Positions 8,054 through 17,147 of a stretch of 50,891 nucleotides of DNA are shown here, piece after piece. The notes below the pieces were generated by a model, which worked only from the letters and a program-made list of their open reading frames with translations, ran no database searches and was not told where the DNA came from. Within the stretch, counting starts at the first letter, position 1, and every line of letters starts with the position of its first letter. The stretch spans positions 1 to 50,891 of the forward strand of contig JAJRUS010000004.1 in the NCBI GenBank assembly GCA_024277675.1. The letters are read 5' to 3'. This DNA is from a bacterium (GTDB lineage: Bacteria; SZUA-182; SZUA-191; JAJRXT01). The position numbers were made by a program, and so were the translations under genes.

Positions 8054-9157
8054 CTAATTCAAGACATAACACTCTATATTTAAATCTTCGGCTACCTCCG
8101 GGCAGGTAAGTTTACCATTATATATATTTAATCCCTTGGCCAGCGCAGGATCCTGTTTGAAGGCCCGGTTGATTCCATTTTGAGCCAGCTTAACCGCATA
8201 GGGTAAAGTAACATTAGCTAAAGCAAAGGTGGAGGTGCGGGCTACAATACCTGGAATGTTAGCCACACAGTAATGAATAACGCCATCCACTACATAGGTA
8301 GGTTGGCTGTGGGTGGTGGTGCGACAGGTTTCCGTGCAGCCGCCTTGATCCACGGCTACATCTACTATCACTGTTCCTTCCTTCATCCGGGACACCATTT
8401 GGCGGGATATCAAGGTAGGAGATTTATGTCCGGGAATGAGTACCCCCCCGATTGTCAGATCCGAACCGGCTATCGAGGACTCGATATTCTGACTATTAGA
8501 CATCAAGGTAGTAACCCGACTGCCAAAAATATTCTCCAAATACCTTAGCCGTTCCAGATTTATATCCAGAATAATCACTCGCGCACCCATACCTACCGCC
8601 ATTTTAGCGGCATTTAATCCCACAATTCCGCCCCCGATAACGATTACTAATCCCCGTTGCACTCCCGGAACCCCACCCAGCAAAGTACCTCGCCCCCCCT
8701 GGTCTTTCTGCAAGCAATTGGCGCCCACCTGAATTGCCATTCTGCCGGCAATCTCACTCATAGGAGCCAACACCGGCAGGCTGCCATCGGCTAATTGAAT
8801 AGTTTCATAGGCTATCCCGATGATCTTCCTGGCCAACAAAGCCCTGGTGAGTTCCGCCGAGGCCGCCAGGTGTAGAAAGGTAAATAAAATCTGCCCTTCC
8901 CGCAATAATGGATATTCAATCGGCATGGGTTCTTTAACCTTGATGATTAATTGAGCTTGCTCGAAAATTTCAGCTTTTTCGGCTATAATAAGCGCCCCGG
9001 CAGCCTTAAACTCCTCATCACTGATACCGCTACCCATTCCCGCCCGTTGTTCCACTAATACCTTATGTCCCAACCCTGTCAGTTCTTTAACCCCGGCGGG
9101 TACCATGCCAACCCTGTATTCGTTATCCTTGATTTCCTTGGGAATTCCTATTATCAA
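8054..9157 (-). CDS. ald: alanine dehydrogenase
   Basis: The enzyme reversibly deaminates L-alanine to pyruvate and ammonia with NAD. At 367 residues it has the family length. The N-terminus MIIGIPKEIKDNEYRVGMVPAGV is characteristic, as are the substrate-binding segments (KVKEPMPIEY, LHLAA), the NAD-binding Rossmann motif VIGGGIVGLNAAKMA followed by an acidic strand end (VIILDINLERL), and IVDVAVDQGGCTET. The gene lies 36 bp downstream of the TPR protein gene, so co-transcription is possible. With glutamine synthetase and transketolase it forms a nitrogen/carbon interface, but no shared regulation is visible. Confidence 0.96.
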   Translation of the reverse strand: MIIGIPKEIKDNEYRVGMVPAGVKELTGLGHKVLVEQRAGMGSGISDEEFKAAGALIIAEKAEIFEQAQLIIKVKEPMPIEYPLLREGQILFTFLHLAASAELTRALLARKIIGIAYETIQLADGSLPVLAPMSEIAGRMAIQVGANCLQKDQGGRGTLLGGVPGVQRGLVIVIGGGIVGLNAAKMAVGMGARVIILDINLERLRYLENIFGSRVTTLMSNSQNIESSIAGSDLTIGGVLIPGHKSPTLISRQMVSRMKEGTVIVDVAVDQGGCTETCRTTTHSQPTYVVDGVIHYCVANIPGIVARTSTFALANVTLPYAVKLAQNGINRAFKQDPALAKGLNIYNGKLTCPEVAEDLNIECYVLN

Positions 9158-9193
9158 TGCCTGTATCCGCCTTTAAAAATTATGTTTAGCCTG

Positions 9194-11170
9194 TTAGCCC
9201 TTAGGGTGTCCGAAGCACTCTTTCAGCCAGTCAATCGGGTGATCTTCTTTAGCCTGTTTCTTGGGCTGTTTCTCAACTTTCGGTTGCGGCAAGCTAACTG
9301 ATTTAGATTTTGAAGCTTTGGCCAGGTTTAATTTATTCAGTTTAACCGCTATCTGGGTATCTTCAGGCCGTTTTTCTAATATTAACGAATATAGAACGGC
9401 CAACTTCTGTTGAATTTCTTCATGCTCAGGTTGCAGCTTATACGCCAATTCCATTTCTTTCTGGGCGTTATGCAACTCTTTCTGTTGCTGATAGACTTCT
9501 CCCAAGGTTATGCGCCACAGGGGAACCGCCACACTTTCCGCTTGTTTGATTTTCTTTTCACAAAGTGAAATAATGTGTGTCAACATATCAGGCCGTTTCA
9601 GTTTAATATAGATATTGGCTAAAGCGGGATATATACTCCGCCGGTCATCATCACTTTCCAGAATCTTTTCATAAATAATCCGAGCCTTATCGTATTCCCT
9701 ATAATTTAAATAATGTTTAATTATTTGACTGGGGCGGATAATCCTGGCAAAAACCCAGTAACCGGCAATAGCTATAATAATAAAACTAATCCACCATACA
9801 GGCTGATTTGTATGACTGAAAAAATTACTCCAGTCGGCTTTTTTCCGGGCCGTCATTTGTTGCCTGATGTCCTGTAATCCGGCCAGGGCTTGTGGCTGGT
9901 CGGCATCCAGGCTTAAGATACGTTGATAGGTTCTGGCGGCGGTTTGAAAATCGTCTAATGTGCCGGCTTGTACTGCTTTTTGCAGCAATTGTTTAATCTC
10001 TGTTTGCTTTTTGTGTTCAGCGATTATTCCCAATTGTTTCCGGGCATCGGGGTGTTGGGGAGCGATTCGCAACACATCATTAAATTTCTCCTCCGCTTCT
10101 TGCCAGCGTTGGGCATTTAAAAACGCTACTCCCTTTTCATAGTAATAGCATGTCTTGGCCAGCTTATTCTTCTCTTGGGCTAGTTTGTGTTGAGGGTCCA
10201 GTATCAGCGCCTTAGTAAATTTAGAGATAGCCTGCAACCAATCCCGGTTATTTAAGCAGTTTAGGCCCTGTTGGCAGAGCTTATCCATCTCGACCCGGCG
10301 CGTCTGAAGCTGAAGCTCAGCCTGAACCTCCCGTTGGCGGGCGGCGATGCGCCGGCGCTCCTCATCGGTAGCGGCATAATTCAGGGCTCGATCAAAATAA
10401 GCCGAAGCCTGTTTCCACTGCTTCTGGGTAATGAAATTTTCTCCCAGGGCGCACCATTTATTGCATTCCAACCTATTCTGGGTAACCCTGAGTTTTTCCC
10501 CGGCTCCCACGTGTTGGGGGTTAAGCTTCAGCGCTTGTTGAAACTTGGTAACAGCAGCCGGTAGTTGGCCCTGACCCAGCAGCCTTACTCCCTCATCATA
10601 CAACACCTCAGCCTGCCGTTTAGCCACTGAATCATCCTCCGACAAATGCCATACATTTTGCAAATTATAGCTGGCCTGCACGTAATTGGGATCGATCTCA
10701 ATTGCCTGTTTGAAACTTTGAATAGCCTCCTCATATTGACCCAGCGCTTTATAGGCCAGCCCCATGCAATTATAGGCCTTTACAAACCGGGGGTCTATTT
10801 GAACGACTTTTTTAAAATAATCGATCGCCTGCTTATACATGGCTCGATCTCTATAAAGAATCCCCAGATTATGATAAGCATATTCGGGGGTCTCATAGCC
10901 GGAAATGGCCAGGGCGGCCTCATATTCCTTGATAGCCTCGGCATACATCCCTTTTTTCTTATATAATATTCCTAAATTGTTATGGGCTTCCGGGTCGTGA
11001 GCATCGAGTTGGATAGACTTTTGGTAATACTCGATTTTCCGGTCTATGTTTGTTTCCTGGAAAGCCCTGTTAAACCAATAATTGGCTGTTTTTACTTGCG
11101 CTGCACTTGGACCTGCCAGCAGAAATAACGCCAGTCCTAAAACATAAACTATTCTTCGGCTTTGATACAT
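9194..11170 (-). CDS. exported or membrane TPR-repeat protein
   Basis: About 658 residues from ATG 11170. The start is chosen because MYQSRRIVYVLGLALFLLAG gives a signal or anchor sequence ending in PSAAQ; upstream in-frame codons extend 72 residues into sequence without protein-like features. At least seven tetratricopeptide repeats follow (AHNNLGILYKKKGMYAEAIKEYEAAL, AYNCMGLAYKALGQYEEAIQSFKQAIEIDP and others), then a membrane segment WWISFIIIAIAGYWVF around residue 460, and more helical repeats. The C-terminal tail is Lys-rich (VSLPQPKVEKQPKKQAK). TPRs build protein-protein scaffolds; the partner is unknown. A canonical promoter about 500 nt upstream would give an exceptionally long leader. 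Confidence 0.8.
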   Translation of the reverse strand: MYQSRRIVYVLGLALFLLAGPSAAQVKTANYWFNRAFQETNIDRKIEYYQKSIQLDAHDPEAHNNLGILYKKKGMYAEAIKEYEAALAISGYETPEYAYHNLGILYRDRAMYKQAIDYFKKVVQIDPRFVKAYNCMGLAYKALGQYEEAIQSFKQAIEIDPNYVQASYNLQNVWHLSEDDSVAKRQAEVLYDEGVRLLGQGQLPAAVTKFQQALKLNPQHVGAGEKLRVTQNRLECNKWCALGENFITQKQWKQASAYFDRALNYAATDEERRRIAARQREVQAELQLQTRRVEMDKLCQQGLNCLNNRDWLQAISKFTKALILDPQHKLAQEKNKLAKTCYYYEKGVAFLNAQRWQEAEEKFNDVLRIAPQHPDARKQLGIIAEHKKQTEIKQLLQKAVQAGTLDDFQTAARTYQRILSLDADQPQALAGLQDIRQQMTARKKADWSNFFSHTNQPVWWISFIIIAIAGYWVFARIIRPSQIIKHYLNYREYDKARIIYEKILESDDDRRSIYPALANIYIKLKRPDMLTHIISLCEKKIKQAESVAVPLWRITLGEVYQQQKELHNAQKEMELAYKLQPEHEEIQQKLAVLYSLILEKRPEDTQIAVKLNKLNLAKASKSKSVSLPQPKVEKQPKKQAKEDHPIDWLKECFGHPKG

Positions 11171-11199
11171 AAGGGTATCTTGAAAAAGGGGATATGTTC

Positions 11200-11335
11200 C
11201 CATAAATTTTCTTCGGAAACCAGGAACAGCGCGTAGAAAAAGCGCAGTGTATATGCTGGTACACGAGCATTTTGAGACAAGCTGCCGCGCCGTCAATCGG
11301 TGAGGAGAGCAATTTTTTAAAATACCCATAAGCTT
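11200..11335 (-). other. unexplained block in the leader of the TPR gene
   Basis: Between the TPR gene start and its upstream promoters the sequence is open in two minus-strand frames and contains the GC-rich paired motif GCGC-N9-GCGC near 11234 and several short dyads. Neither frame has a protein-like composition (many Cys, Arg and Ser) and no ribosome site precedes them. It may be a structured leader or a dispersed repeat. Nothing else is recognised in 11171-11761 apart from the promoters listed. Confidence 0.3.
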
Positions 11336-11527
11336 AAATACCCGGTTAACTCCCAGCCAAAGTTCAAACAAAAAATCCGCCCTCATCCCTGATTCGCTTA
11401 TTAATAAATCAAACTAAGAGGATAAAACATCTTCCTGGAAGGGCTTAAGACCAGTAAAATCCAAAGCTCAGGTTGGCGGCCATCTTTATTAACTCACTAT
11501 TTTTAAAGACAGAGTCCCATTAAACTA

Positions 11528-11556
11528 ATTATAACTTAATGAGTGATGAAGGTTAA
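11528..11556 (-). promoter_or_regulatory. possible promoter for the TPR gene
   Basis: On the minus strand TTAACC, a 17-bp spacer and TATAAT (11533-11528) resemble a housekeeping promoter with a weak -35. It would start transcription near 11520. Confidence 0.35.
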
Positions 11557-11682
11557 TTTTTATTCCTTTTTTTCCTCTAAACACCGCTAAGCTGATACTT
11601 TTTCCAACTGCGGCGAAGAGACTATGGTATGTCGTTAATAATCACAACACACTTAGTAATATCAGGGCATTTCCTATTATCA

Positions 11683-11711
11683 ATTTTAGCCCCTTATCCG
11701 GCTTTTGTCAA
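11683..11711 (-). promoter_or_regulatory. strong sigma-70-type promoter
   Basis: On the minus strand TTGACA (11711-11706), a 17-bp spacer and TAAAAT (11688-11683) match the housekeeping consensus at 11 of 12 positions. It lies about 50 bp after plsY and would start a transcript near 11676 running towards the TPR gene, with a leader of about 500 nt. A leader hairpin pairs CGCCGC with GCGGTG around 11580-11620. Confidence 0.7.
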
Positions 11712-11761
11712 GAAACCGGCCCCCTGCCCGGGGATATTGCCCTGTTTGATTAACACCGGCC

Positions 11762-12415
11762 TTACCACTTAAATTTACTCTCCTTGCCGGCGATTAAACG
11801 CTGGATATTAGAGGTATGCTTGCTCACCACCACCACTGAGACCAGCAGACTGAAACCGAGCAATACACCGGGAATATTATTTAATAAAATATACCTCTGA
11901 ATCAGCAAAACCAGCGGCAGGGTAATAGCGGCGAAGATAGAGCCTAGAGAAATGTATTTAGTAATTAAAAAGGTTATAAGCCATACTATAAAGGATATGC
12001 CTATCGGAATCGGGGCCAAATAGATGAATACCCCCAAGCTGGTAGCAATCCCCTTCCCCCCCTTAAAACCGTGATACAGGGTAAATATATGCCCCAAAAT
12101 GGCGGACAAACCGGCCGCCACCTCCAATAATACAAGGGCTTGATCGGCAAAGCAGAAATTTTTTCCTATAAGATAAGCTATATGCACCGCCAGATATCCC
12201 TTCAGAATATCCAGCAGTAAAACCGCAAAGCCCGGCCCGCGGCCCAGCATGCGGAAAGCGTTGCTGGCGCCTAAGTTACCGCTGCCATGCCGGCGTAAAT
12301 CAATCCCCTGGAAAAGCTTACCCGCCAGATAGCTGAAAGAGACAGACCCTAATAGATAGGCGATAATAATCGCCCCGAAGACAGCTACAATAAGTTCTAA
12401 CATTTGGCAAAGCAT
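11762..12415 (-). CDS. plsY: glycerol-3-phosphate acyltransferase PlsY
   Basis: PlsY moves an acyl group from acyl-phosphate to glycerol-3-phosphate, the first step of phospholipid synthesis, in the cytoplasmic membrane. The 217-residue protein is highly hydrophobic, with about five membrane segments. It has the family motifs GSVSFSYLAGKL, DLRRHGSGNLGASNAFRMLG (the conserved loop with Arg/Ser/Asn), LLDILKGYLAV and GHIFTLYHGFKGGKGIATSLG. The start ATG at 12415 has AAGG upstream and lies 8 bp after the hisC stop, so both genes probably share a transcript. Confidence 0.95.
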   Translation of the reverse strand: MLCQMLELIVAVFGAIIIAYLLGSVSFSYLAGKLFQGIDLRRHGSGNLGASNAFRMLGRGPGFAVLLLDILKGYLAVHIAYLIGKNFCFADQALVLLEVAAGLSAILGHIFTLYHGFKGGKGIATSLGVFIYLAPIPIGISFIVWLITFLITKYISLGSIFAAITLPLVLLIQRYILLNNIPGVLLGFSLLVSVVVVSKHTSNIQRLIAGKESKFKW

Positions 12416-12423
12416 TAACAGCC

Positions 12424-13512
12424 TTATTTCAATGCCCGTTTAAGGGCTTCAACCAGGCGCCGGTTTTCGCCCTCGGTGCCAATAGTAACCCTGATATAAT
12501 CAGGTAAACCATAAACCTGCATGGGACGTACAATTACCCCTGCCTTAAGCATGGTATTATATACCCGGCTGCCATTTCGCTTTGTATCCAGTAAGATGAA
12601 ATTAGCCGCTGACGGTACATAGTCTATGCCCAGCTTATCAAACTGGCTATATAAATACTGCCGCCCCGACCGGGTTACCGCCTGGCTATGGGATAGATGT
12701 TCCGTATCGTCTAAAGCGGCTATAGCGGCTGCCTGAGCCAGCGAGTTTACATTAAACGGCAGGCGTACCCTGTTCATATAGTCGATCAACTCCGGCCGGG
12801 CGATACCATACCCGATTCTCAGGGCCGCCAGACCATATATTTTAGAAAACGTCCGTAGAATAATAATATTTCTTCCCTGCTGCATATAGCTTATGCTGTC
12901 AGGAAAGTCTTCCCGCATCATATATTCATAATAGGCCTCATCCATTACTACCATCACCGGCGGCGGAATCTTTTTCATGAAGCTGTCAAAGGCCATCCGG
13001 TCTACCATAGTACCGGTCGGATTGTTGGGATTGGCGATAAAGACCAGCTTGGTATTATCATCCACCTCAGCAAGTATAGCCTCCAGGTCATAGGTGAAGC
13101 CCTTAAGTGGAACCTTAAGCATCTTAGCCCCGAAAGATTTGGCCACCAGTTCATACTCCACAAAGGTACAATCGGCGGAAATTACCTGCTCCCCGGGGTT
13201 CAGGAAGGTGCGGCATATAATCTCAATCAGCTCATCCGAACCGTTACCCAGAACGATGTTCTCCAGCTTAACTCCCAATTTGGGCGCCAGCGCCTGCTTA
13301 AGATAAAAACCACCCCCATCCGGATAACGGTGGACTTCCCCCAACGCCTCTTTAATGGCGTTAAGCGCCTTAGGCGAGGGGCCCAGAGGATTTTCATTAG
13401 ATGCCAGTTTTATGGCTCCCGCAATCCCCAGTTCCCGTTCCAACTCCTGAACGGGTTTGCCGGGACTATAGGGTTTTAAATCTGCTATATGCGGATTGAT
13501 TAAGTTTTTCAT
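12424..13512 (-). CDS. hisC: histidinol-phosphate aminotransferase
   Basis: A PLP enzyme that converts imidazole-acetol phosphate and glutamate to histidinol phosphate. From ATG 13512 the protein has 362 residues, starts MKNLINPHIADLKPYSPGKP, and has a GGAAAGG ribosome site; the longer frame overlaps the preceding gene without support. Visible motifs are LASNENPLGPS, LGNGSDELIE, ANPNNPTGT, DEAYYEY and RTFSKIYGLAALRIGYG, in which the Lys forms the PLP Schiff base. No other histidine genes are nearby; the gene sits between exbB and plsY. Closely related aminotransferases act on Phe/Tyr, so the substrate is a family-based inference. Confidence 0.93.
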   Translation of the reverse strand: MKNLINPHIADLKPYSPGKPVQELERELGIAGAIKLASNENPLGPSPKALNAIKEALGEVHRYPDGGGFYLKQALAPKLGVKLENIVLGNGSDELIEIICRTFLNPGEQVISADCTFVEYELVAKSFGAKMLKVPLKGFTYDLEAILAEVDDNTKLVFIANPNNPTGTMVDRMAFDSFMKKIPPPVMVVMDEAYYEYMMREDFPDSISYMQQGRNIIILRTFSKIYGLAALRIGYGIARPELIDYMNRVRLPFNVNSLAQAAAIAALDDTEHLSHSQAVTRSGRQYLYSQFDKLGIDYVPSAANFILLDTKRNGSRVYNTMLKAGVIVRPMQVYGLPDYIRVTIGTEGENRRLVEALKRALK

Positions 13513-13540
13513 GTTAACCTTTCCCAAGTGTTGCACTTCA

Positions 13541-14230
13541 TTATTGAACTGGCGATGAGCTTTGATGCTCAAGTTTGAATTCCGACTCCTTATTACTGGC
13601 TACCCTGTTTTTGGCATTCAGTTTAATCAACCGGTTTACCAGTTGCAGGGAGTATTTCTCTATATCCAGGATTAATATCTCTACCCGGTGCACAAAATAA
13701 TTATAGGCCACCAGCGACGGCACCGCAATAGCCAGCCCGGTAGCGGTGGTAATCAACGCCTCGGAAATTCCGCCGGCTAAAGCCCCCGCCTGGCCCACCC
13801 CCTGTACCGAGATAACCTGAAAGACCTTTATCATACCGGTTACCGTCCCTAAAAGACCCAACAGCGGCGATATACCGGCAATGGTACCCAACAGCGGCAG
13901 GTTTTTCTCCAACACCGGCACTTCCTGGCGACCGGCATCTATAATACTGGTTTTTATCCCCTCCCGGTCTTGATCGGAATTTTCAATACCCACTTTGATA
14001 ATATTAGTCAACGGACCGGCGTTCTCATCACAAATTTTATGCACCAGTTGCAGCTTTCCCTCATCAATCAGACCATGCACCATATTTACCACCTGCGGCA
14101 GGAATATCTTTTTGCGTTTCAAGTTTATGGCCCGCTCAAATACAATCCCCAGGGCGATCACTGAGCATAAAAACAAGGGGGCCATCAGCATCCCACCCCG
14201 ACTAAAAATCTCCAACAAGTTGTTTATCAT
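13541..14230 (-). CDS. exbB: MotA/TolQ/ExbB proton channel family protein
   Basis: It should form the inner-membrane proton-driven motor that energises a TonB- or TolA-type transducer. The 229-residue protein has three membrane segments: near the N-terminus (MLMAPLFLCSVIALGIVFERAI) and two in the conserved core (LPLLGTIAGISPLLGLLGTVTGMIKVF and GGISEALITTATGLAIAVPSLVAYNYF). The cytoplasmic loop between segments one and two is of normal length. Its ATG overlaps the TonB-like gene stop as TAATG. No ExbD/TolR gene, the usual third component carrying the essential Asp, is adjacent. Confidence 0.9.
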   Translation of the reverse strand: MINNLLEIFSRGGMLMAPLFLCSVIALGIVFERAINLKRKKIFLPQVVNMVHGLIDEGKLQLVHKICDENAGPLTNIIKVGIENSDQDREGIKTSIIDAGRQEVPVLEKNLPLLGTIAGISPLLGLLGTVTGMIKVFQVISVQGVGQAGALAGGISEALITTATGLAIAVPSLVAYNYFVHRVEILILDIEKYSLQLVNRLIKLNAKNRVASNKESEFKLEHQSSSPVQ

Positions 14231-15255
14231 TAACCGGCTCCCCTCCTAAACGGAATACGTAAATTATACCAGAACGAGAATACAACCCCCAATGACGGTC
14301 GGGGGTAATCCTCCGGCAAGGCAGGCAAGTTGCCCATACTTTTAATTGCATTTATAGCTGCCTGATCCAGCGACCTATTACCGGCGGATTCCCTTAGTTC
14401 AATCTCAGCCACCGCACCATCCTGCATGATCCTGAAGGTTATTACCGTACGTCCGGTAAGCCCCATGCGCGCCACATAGGGGGGATACCAACCATCCGAT
14501 ACCCGGCGTTTGATAATCCTCCCATACCACATATAGTGGAATTCCTGATCCTCAAAAGAGAGATTACTGTCTCCAAAATAGTAAGCCTTCTCGCTGTATT
14601 TTTCGAAATCTATATACTTCTCCAGATTGGCCAGTACCTCTTCCAGGCTTGGCTTTTCGGTTTTATCTAATTGTTCAGCCTTCTTTTCCGGCTGGTATTT
14701 TAAAAAAAGATCGCCTGATTCAACTGGAAACTTATCCGGTTGCCTTTTGGCTATTGTCTCAGAAGGCATGGGTTTAGCAGCCTTGGGCTGCCTGGCGGTA
14801 ACCGCGGGTGGCGGACTGATTATTTTGTTGAGCGCCTCTTGTTTATCCAACTTGGCGCTGATTTGACCTTTCGCTGATTTGGCTTTTCGCTTTATTCGCC
14901 CATCCTTGTTAATACTCAACTTAGCCTTTAGATCAAGCGGCTTTACATCTCTATATTGGCGAATGGGCTGTGGTTTAGGCTTAACTTTTGCTTTGGGCGG
15001 TACTTCCGGTTTAGGTTTAGCTTCTGGTTTAGGTTTAGCTTCTGGTTTAGGCTTAGCTTCCGGTTTAAGCTTAGCTTCCGGTTTAAGCTTAGCTTCCGGT
15101 TTAGGCAGCACCGGGTTTACTATTTCAAAAGACAAGGGTATCTCTTTAACCGGCTGCATCTTAAATAAATTAGTAATAAACAGCAAGATCAGCAGATGCA
15201 CCAGCAGCGAGATCACTAAATAACGATTCAACCAATCCGGCCAGTTTTTTTTCAT
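14230..15255 (-). CDS. tonB: TonB/TolA-like energy transducer
   Basis: A 341-residue envelope protein with a short cytoplasmic N-terminus, one membrane segment (about residues 11-28, LVISLLVHLLILLFITNLF), a long Lys/Pro-rich linker made of KPEA repeats (residues about 53-90), and a C-terminal TonB-type domain (VSDGWYPPYVARMGLTGRTVITFRIMQDG ... ESAGNRSLDQAAINAIKSMGNLP). The linker should span the periplasm and the C-terminal domain should contact outer-membrane receptors. The order TonB-ExbB without ExbD is unusual. The protein may equally be TolA-like, since its linker is long and helical-looking in places (KLDKQEAL, SLEEVLANLEKY). Confidence 0.87.
   Translation of the reverse strand: MKKNWPDWLNRYLVISLLVHLLILLFITNLFKMQPVKEIPLSFEIVNPVLPKPEAKLKPEAKLKPEAKPKPEAKPKPEAKPKPEVPPKAKVKPKPQPIRQYRDVKPLDLKAKLSINKDGRIKRKAKSAKGQISAKLDKQEALNKIISPPPAVTARQPKAAKPMPSETIAKRQPDKFPVESGDLFLKYQPEKKAEQLDKTEKPSLEEVLANLEKYIDFEKYSEKAYYFGDSNLSFEDQEFHYMWYGRIIKRRVSDGWYPPYVARMGLTGRTVITFRIMQDGAVAEIELRESAGNRSLDQAAINAIKSMGNLPALPEDYPRPSLGVVFSFWYNLRIPFRRGAG
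15007..15096. repeat. five tandem 18-bp units inside the tonB-like gene
   Basis: Five consecutive 18-bp units of the type CGGTTTAGGTTTAGCTTC, differing at one to three positions, encode the KPEAKP/KPEAKL linker repeats on the minus strand. Repeat-number change here would lengthen or shorten the periplasmic spacer without breaking the frame. Confidence 0.9.
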
Positions 15256-15511
15256 GATGAGCGCTGATATTCTAAGCTAACAGGAACTTAAGGTCGTCTT
15301 CAACGTTGTATGGATAAATCCCGAACTATAAGTTCTTGGCGAATGGATTATATCAAATAGCAGCAGGTAACCGCAAGCGCAATTTAGAATGCGAATTGAC
15401 TCTAATAGGGGATGGAGTGGAAAATTGTTTAAAAAACCGAAGAAAATATCCGGAATATAAGATATTGGGACTTAATCCGGGGATGAGGGGTACCCGCAAA
15501 TTGATTATTTC

Positions 15512-17071
15512 CTAAAATTTTTTATATATCCTTATACCTCCGAAGTCTTTGATCCTCCGGTAAGGGGGAAATTTATTATGTTCCAGTTGGTTATAAAAAG
15601 AATAGCAGCTTTTAAAGAACTCAGGATTTCTGGCCAGGCTGACTCTTTCAAAATCTTTGTATCTTAAGGATATGTCATCGTTAACTATTATAAGGTCAGG
15701 TTTGATTTTATTGATTAGCGCTGTATTCTGGCCCAGGTGTCGGGAAGCCTTTTTGAAAGATGGCGGTATATATGAATATGCATCATAGGTAATGGTTATA
15801 TTATGGGGGAAGTTTTGCTCCAGATACTTGCCTGCGGTTATGGCCGGGCTGTTTTCCTCCTTATGCAGACTGCTGTTAAAGTAGTTATAATCTAGCATAA
15901 GTTTAGGCCATAATAAGCAAGCCATCAATCCCAGGGCGGCAAACCGCCCTACTTTAGCGGGAATTTTTATAGCGTGTTGGTTATTAAATAAGCGATTAAT
16001 TACCACGGAAATGAAAATATAAATAAAGGGAACTATGGCCAGCAAAAATCGATAGGGTCGATGATAGATGCGCCACATCAAGTAAAACAGGAAGAAAAAT
16101 ATCCAGCCTTGAATGAAAAGTTCAGCTTGAAATGATTCTGGTTTACCCCCTTTTTTTCTTATTAGCCGCCAGCTGGTAATCACAGAAAAAATGAGAAATA
16201 AAGCTAATCCCAAATTGCCCAATAATTGCTCTGAGCCGAGTACTTTTAACCATAGCAGGGGATTATCTCCTTCTTTAAACAGATGTCCAAATTTTAAATA
16301 AGCGCTTTGGTATCGTATTACCGATTGATATGTTCTGAATTTTATTAAGGCATAAGGATTGGTTATGAAAAATGTAACCATAAATATAAAGCCGATTATC
16401 ACGGTTCTTTTTACTATTTGCAGATACTGACGCTGTTTTTGTTTTATTAATGGCAGACTGGATGCCAGGCATACCAGCGGCAACAGGAAAATACCCGAGT
16501 ATTTGGTGCCAAAACTGAGGCCAGTAAAAACTGTGCTTAAGATCATGTCTCTATTAGAATATTCTTCCAACAGGCGTACACAGAAGTAGATACTGATTAT
16601 CAAAAAAAATATCTGGGGGATATCAGGTTTAGCGATAGTTGACCAGAATAAGAAATTGGGAGTGGTCAGTAAAAACAGGCCGGCCAAAGCGCCTATGCTG
16701 AAATTATAAATTCGTTGGCTCAGAATACATAATCCCCCCACAGATAAAATAGCAAAAACAACATCTACTAATCTTGAGGAAATAACTATAATTTGGTCGG
16801 AAACAGATTTTAGCGAAAAAATGGTCTTTATCAACCAGATTACAAAATAGTTAATATAAAAATAAAAATCCCCATAACGAATATGGTTGGGAAAAAGACT
16901 GGAGTTGGCAAACATTCTGGAGAGTTTTATTACTACCGTTCCTTCATCGGCGTTAAATGATTTGATCATTCGGTAGTTTGCTGTGCCTTGAAAAATTATA
17001 GGAATGCAATAAGCTAGAAAAAGGATAGTTATGGCTAGCAGAAACAGGTTTCTTTTTTTGTTATCGGTCAT
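15512..17071 (-). CDS. GT-C (ArnT/PMT-like, family 39) membrane glycosyltransferase
   Basis: The 519-residue protein has about ten hydrophobic segments and a soluble C-terminal tail. The first extracytoplasmic loop contains the acidic pair of the GT-C fold (FNADEGTVV, residues about 41-49), followed by FPNHIRYGDFYFY, and a later LTTPNFLFWSTIAKPDIPQ segment typical of dolichyl- or undecaprenyl-phosphate-sugar transferases. It should move a sugar from a lipid carrier to lipid, glycan or protein on the outer face of the membrane. It is separated from neighbours by more than 75 bp on both sides, so it is probably monocistronic. The acceptor is unknown. Confidence 0.8.
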   Translation of the reverse strand: MTDNKKRNLFLLAITILFLAYCIPIIFQGTANYRMIKSFNADEGTVVIKLSRMFANSSLFPNHIRYGDFYFYINYFVIWLIKTIFSLKSVSDQIIVISSRLVDVVFAILSVGGLCILSQRIYNFSIGALAGLFLLTTPNFLFWSTIAKPDIPQIFFLIISIYFCVRLLEEYSNRDMILSTVFTGLSFGTKYSGIFLLPLVCLASSLPLIKQKQRQYLQIVKRTVIIGFIFMVTFFITNPYALIKFRTYQSVIRYQSAYLKFGHLFKEGDNPLLWLKVLGSEQLLGNLGLALFLIFSVITSWRLIRKKGGKPESFQAELFIQGWIFFFLFYLMWRIYHRPYRFLLAIVPFIYIFISVVINRLFNNQHAIKIPAKVGRFAALGLMACLLWPKLMLDYNYFNSSLHKEENSPAITAGKYLEQNFPHNITITYDAYSYIPPSFKKASRHLGQNTALINKIKPDLIIVNDDISLRYKDFERVSLARNPEFFKSCYSFYNQLEHNKFPPYRRIKDFGGIRIYKKF

Positions 17072-17147
17072 TTTATTTGGTGGGATTATTTTATAGAAAG
17101 TTGGGTATTTCTATAACTTATACTGATTGCGAAAACCGACTCCGGTT

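Noticed and set aside
11070-11312. 80-residue minus-strand frame starting MLSSPIDG
   Set aside because: It overlaps the TPR gene start and the odd leader block in another frame and has no convincing ribosome site or motif.
15007-15096. Regular 18-bp repeats considered as a CRISPR array
   Set aside because: There are no spacers; the units are contiguous and encode the KPEA linker of the TonB-like protein.
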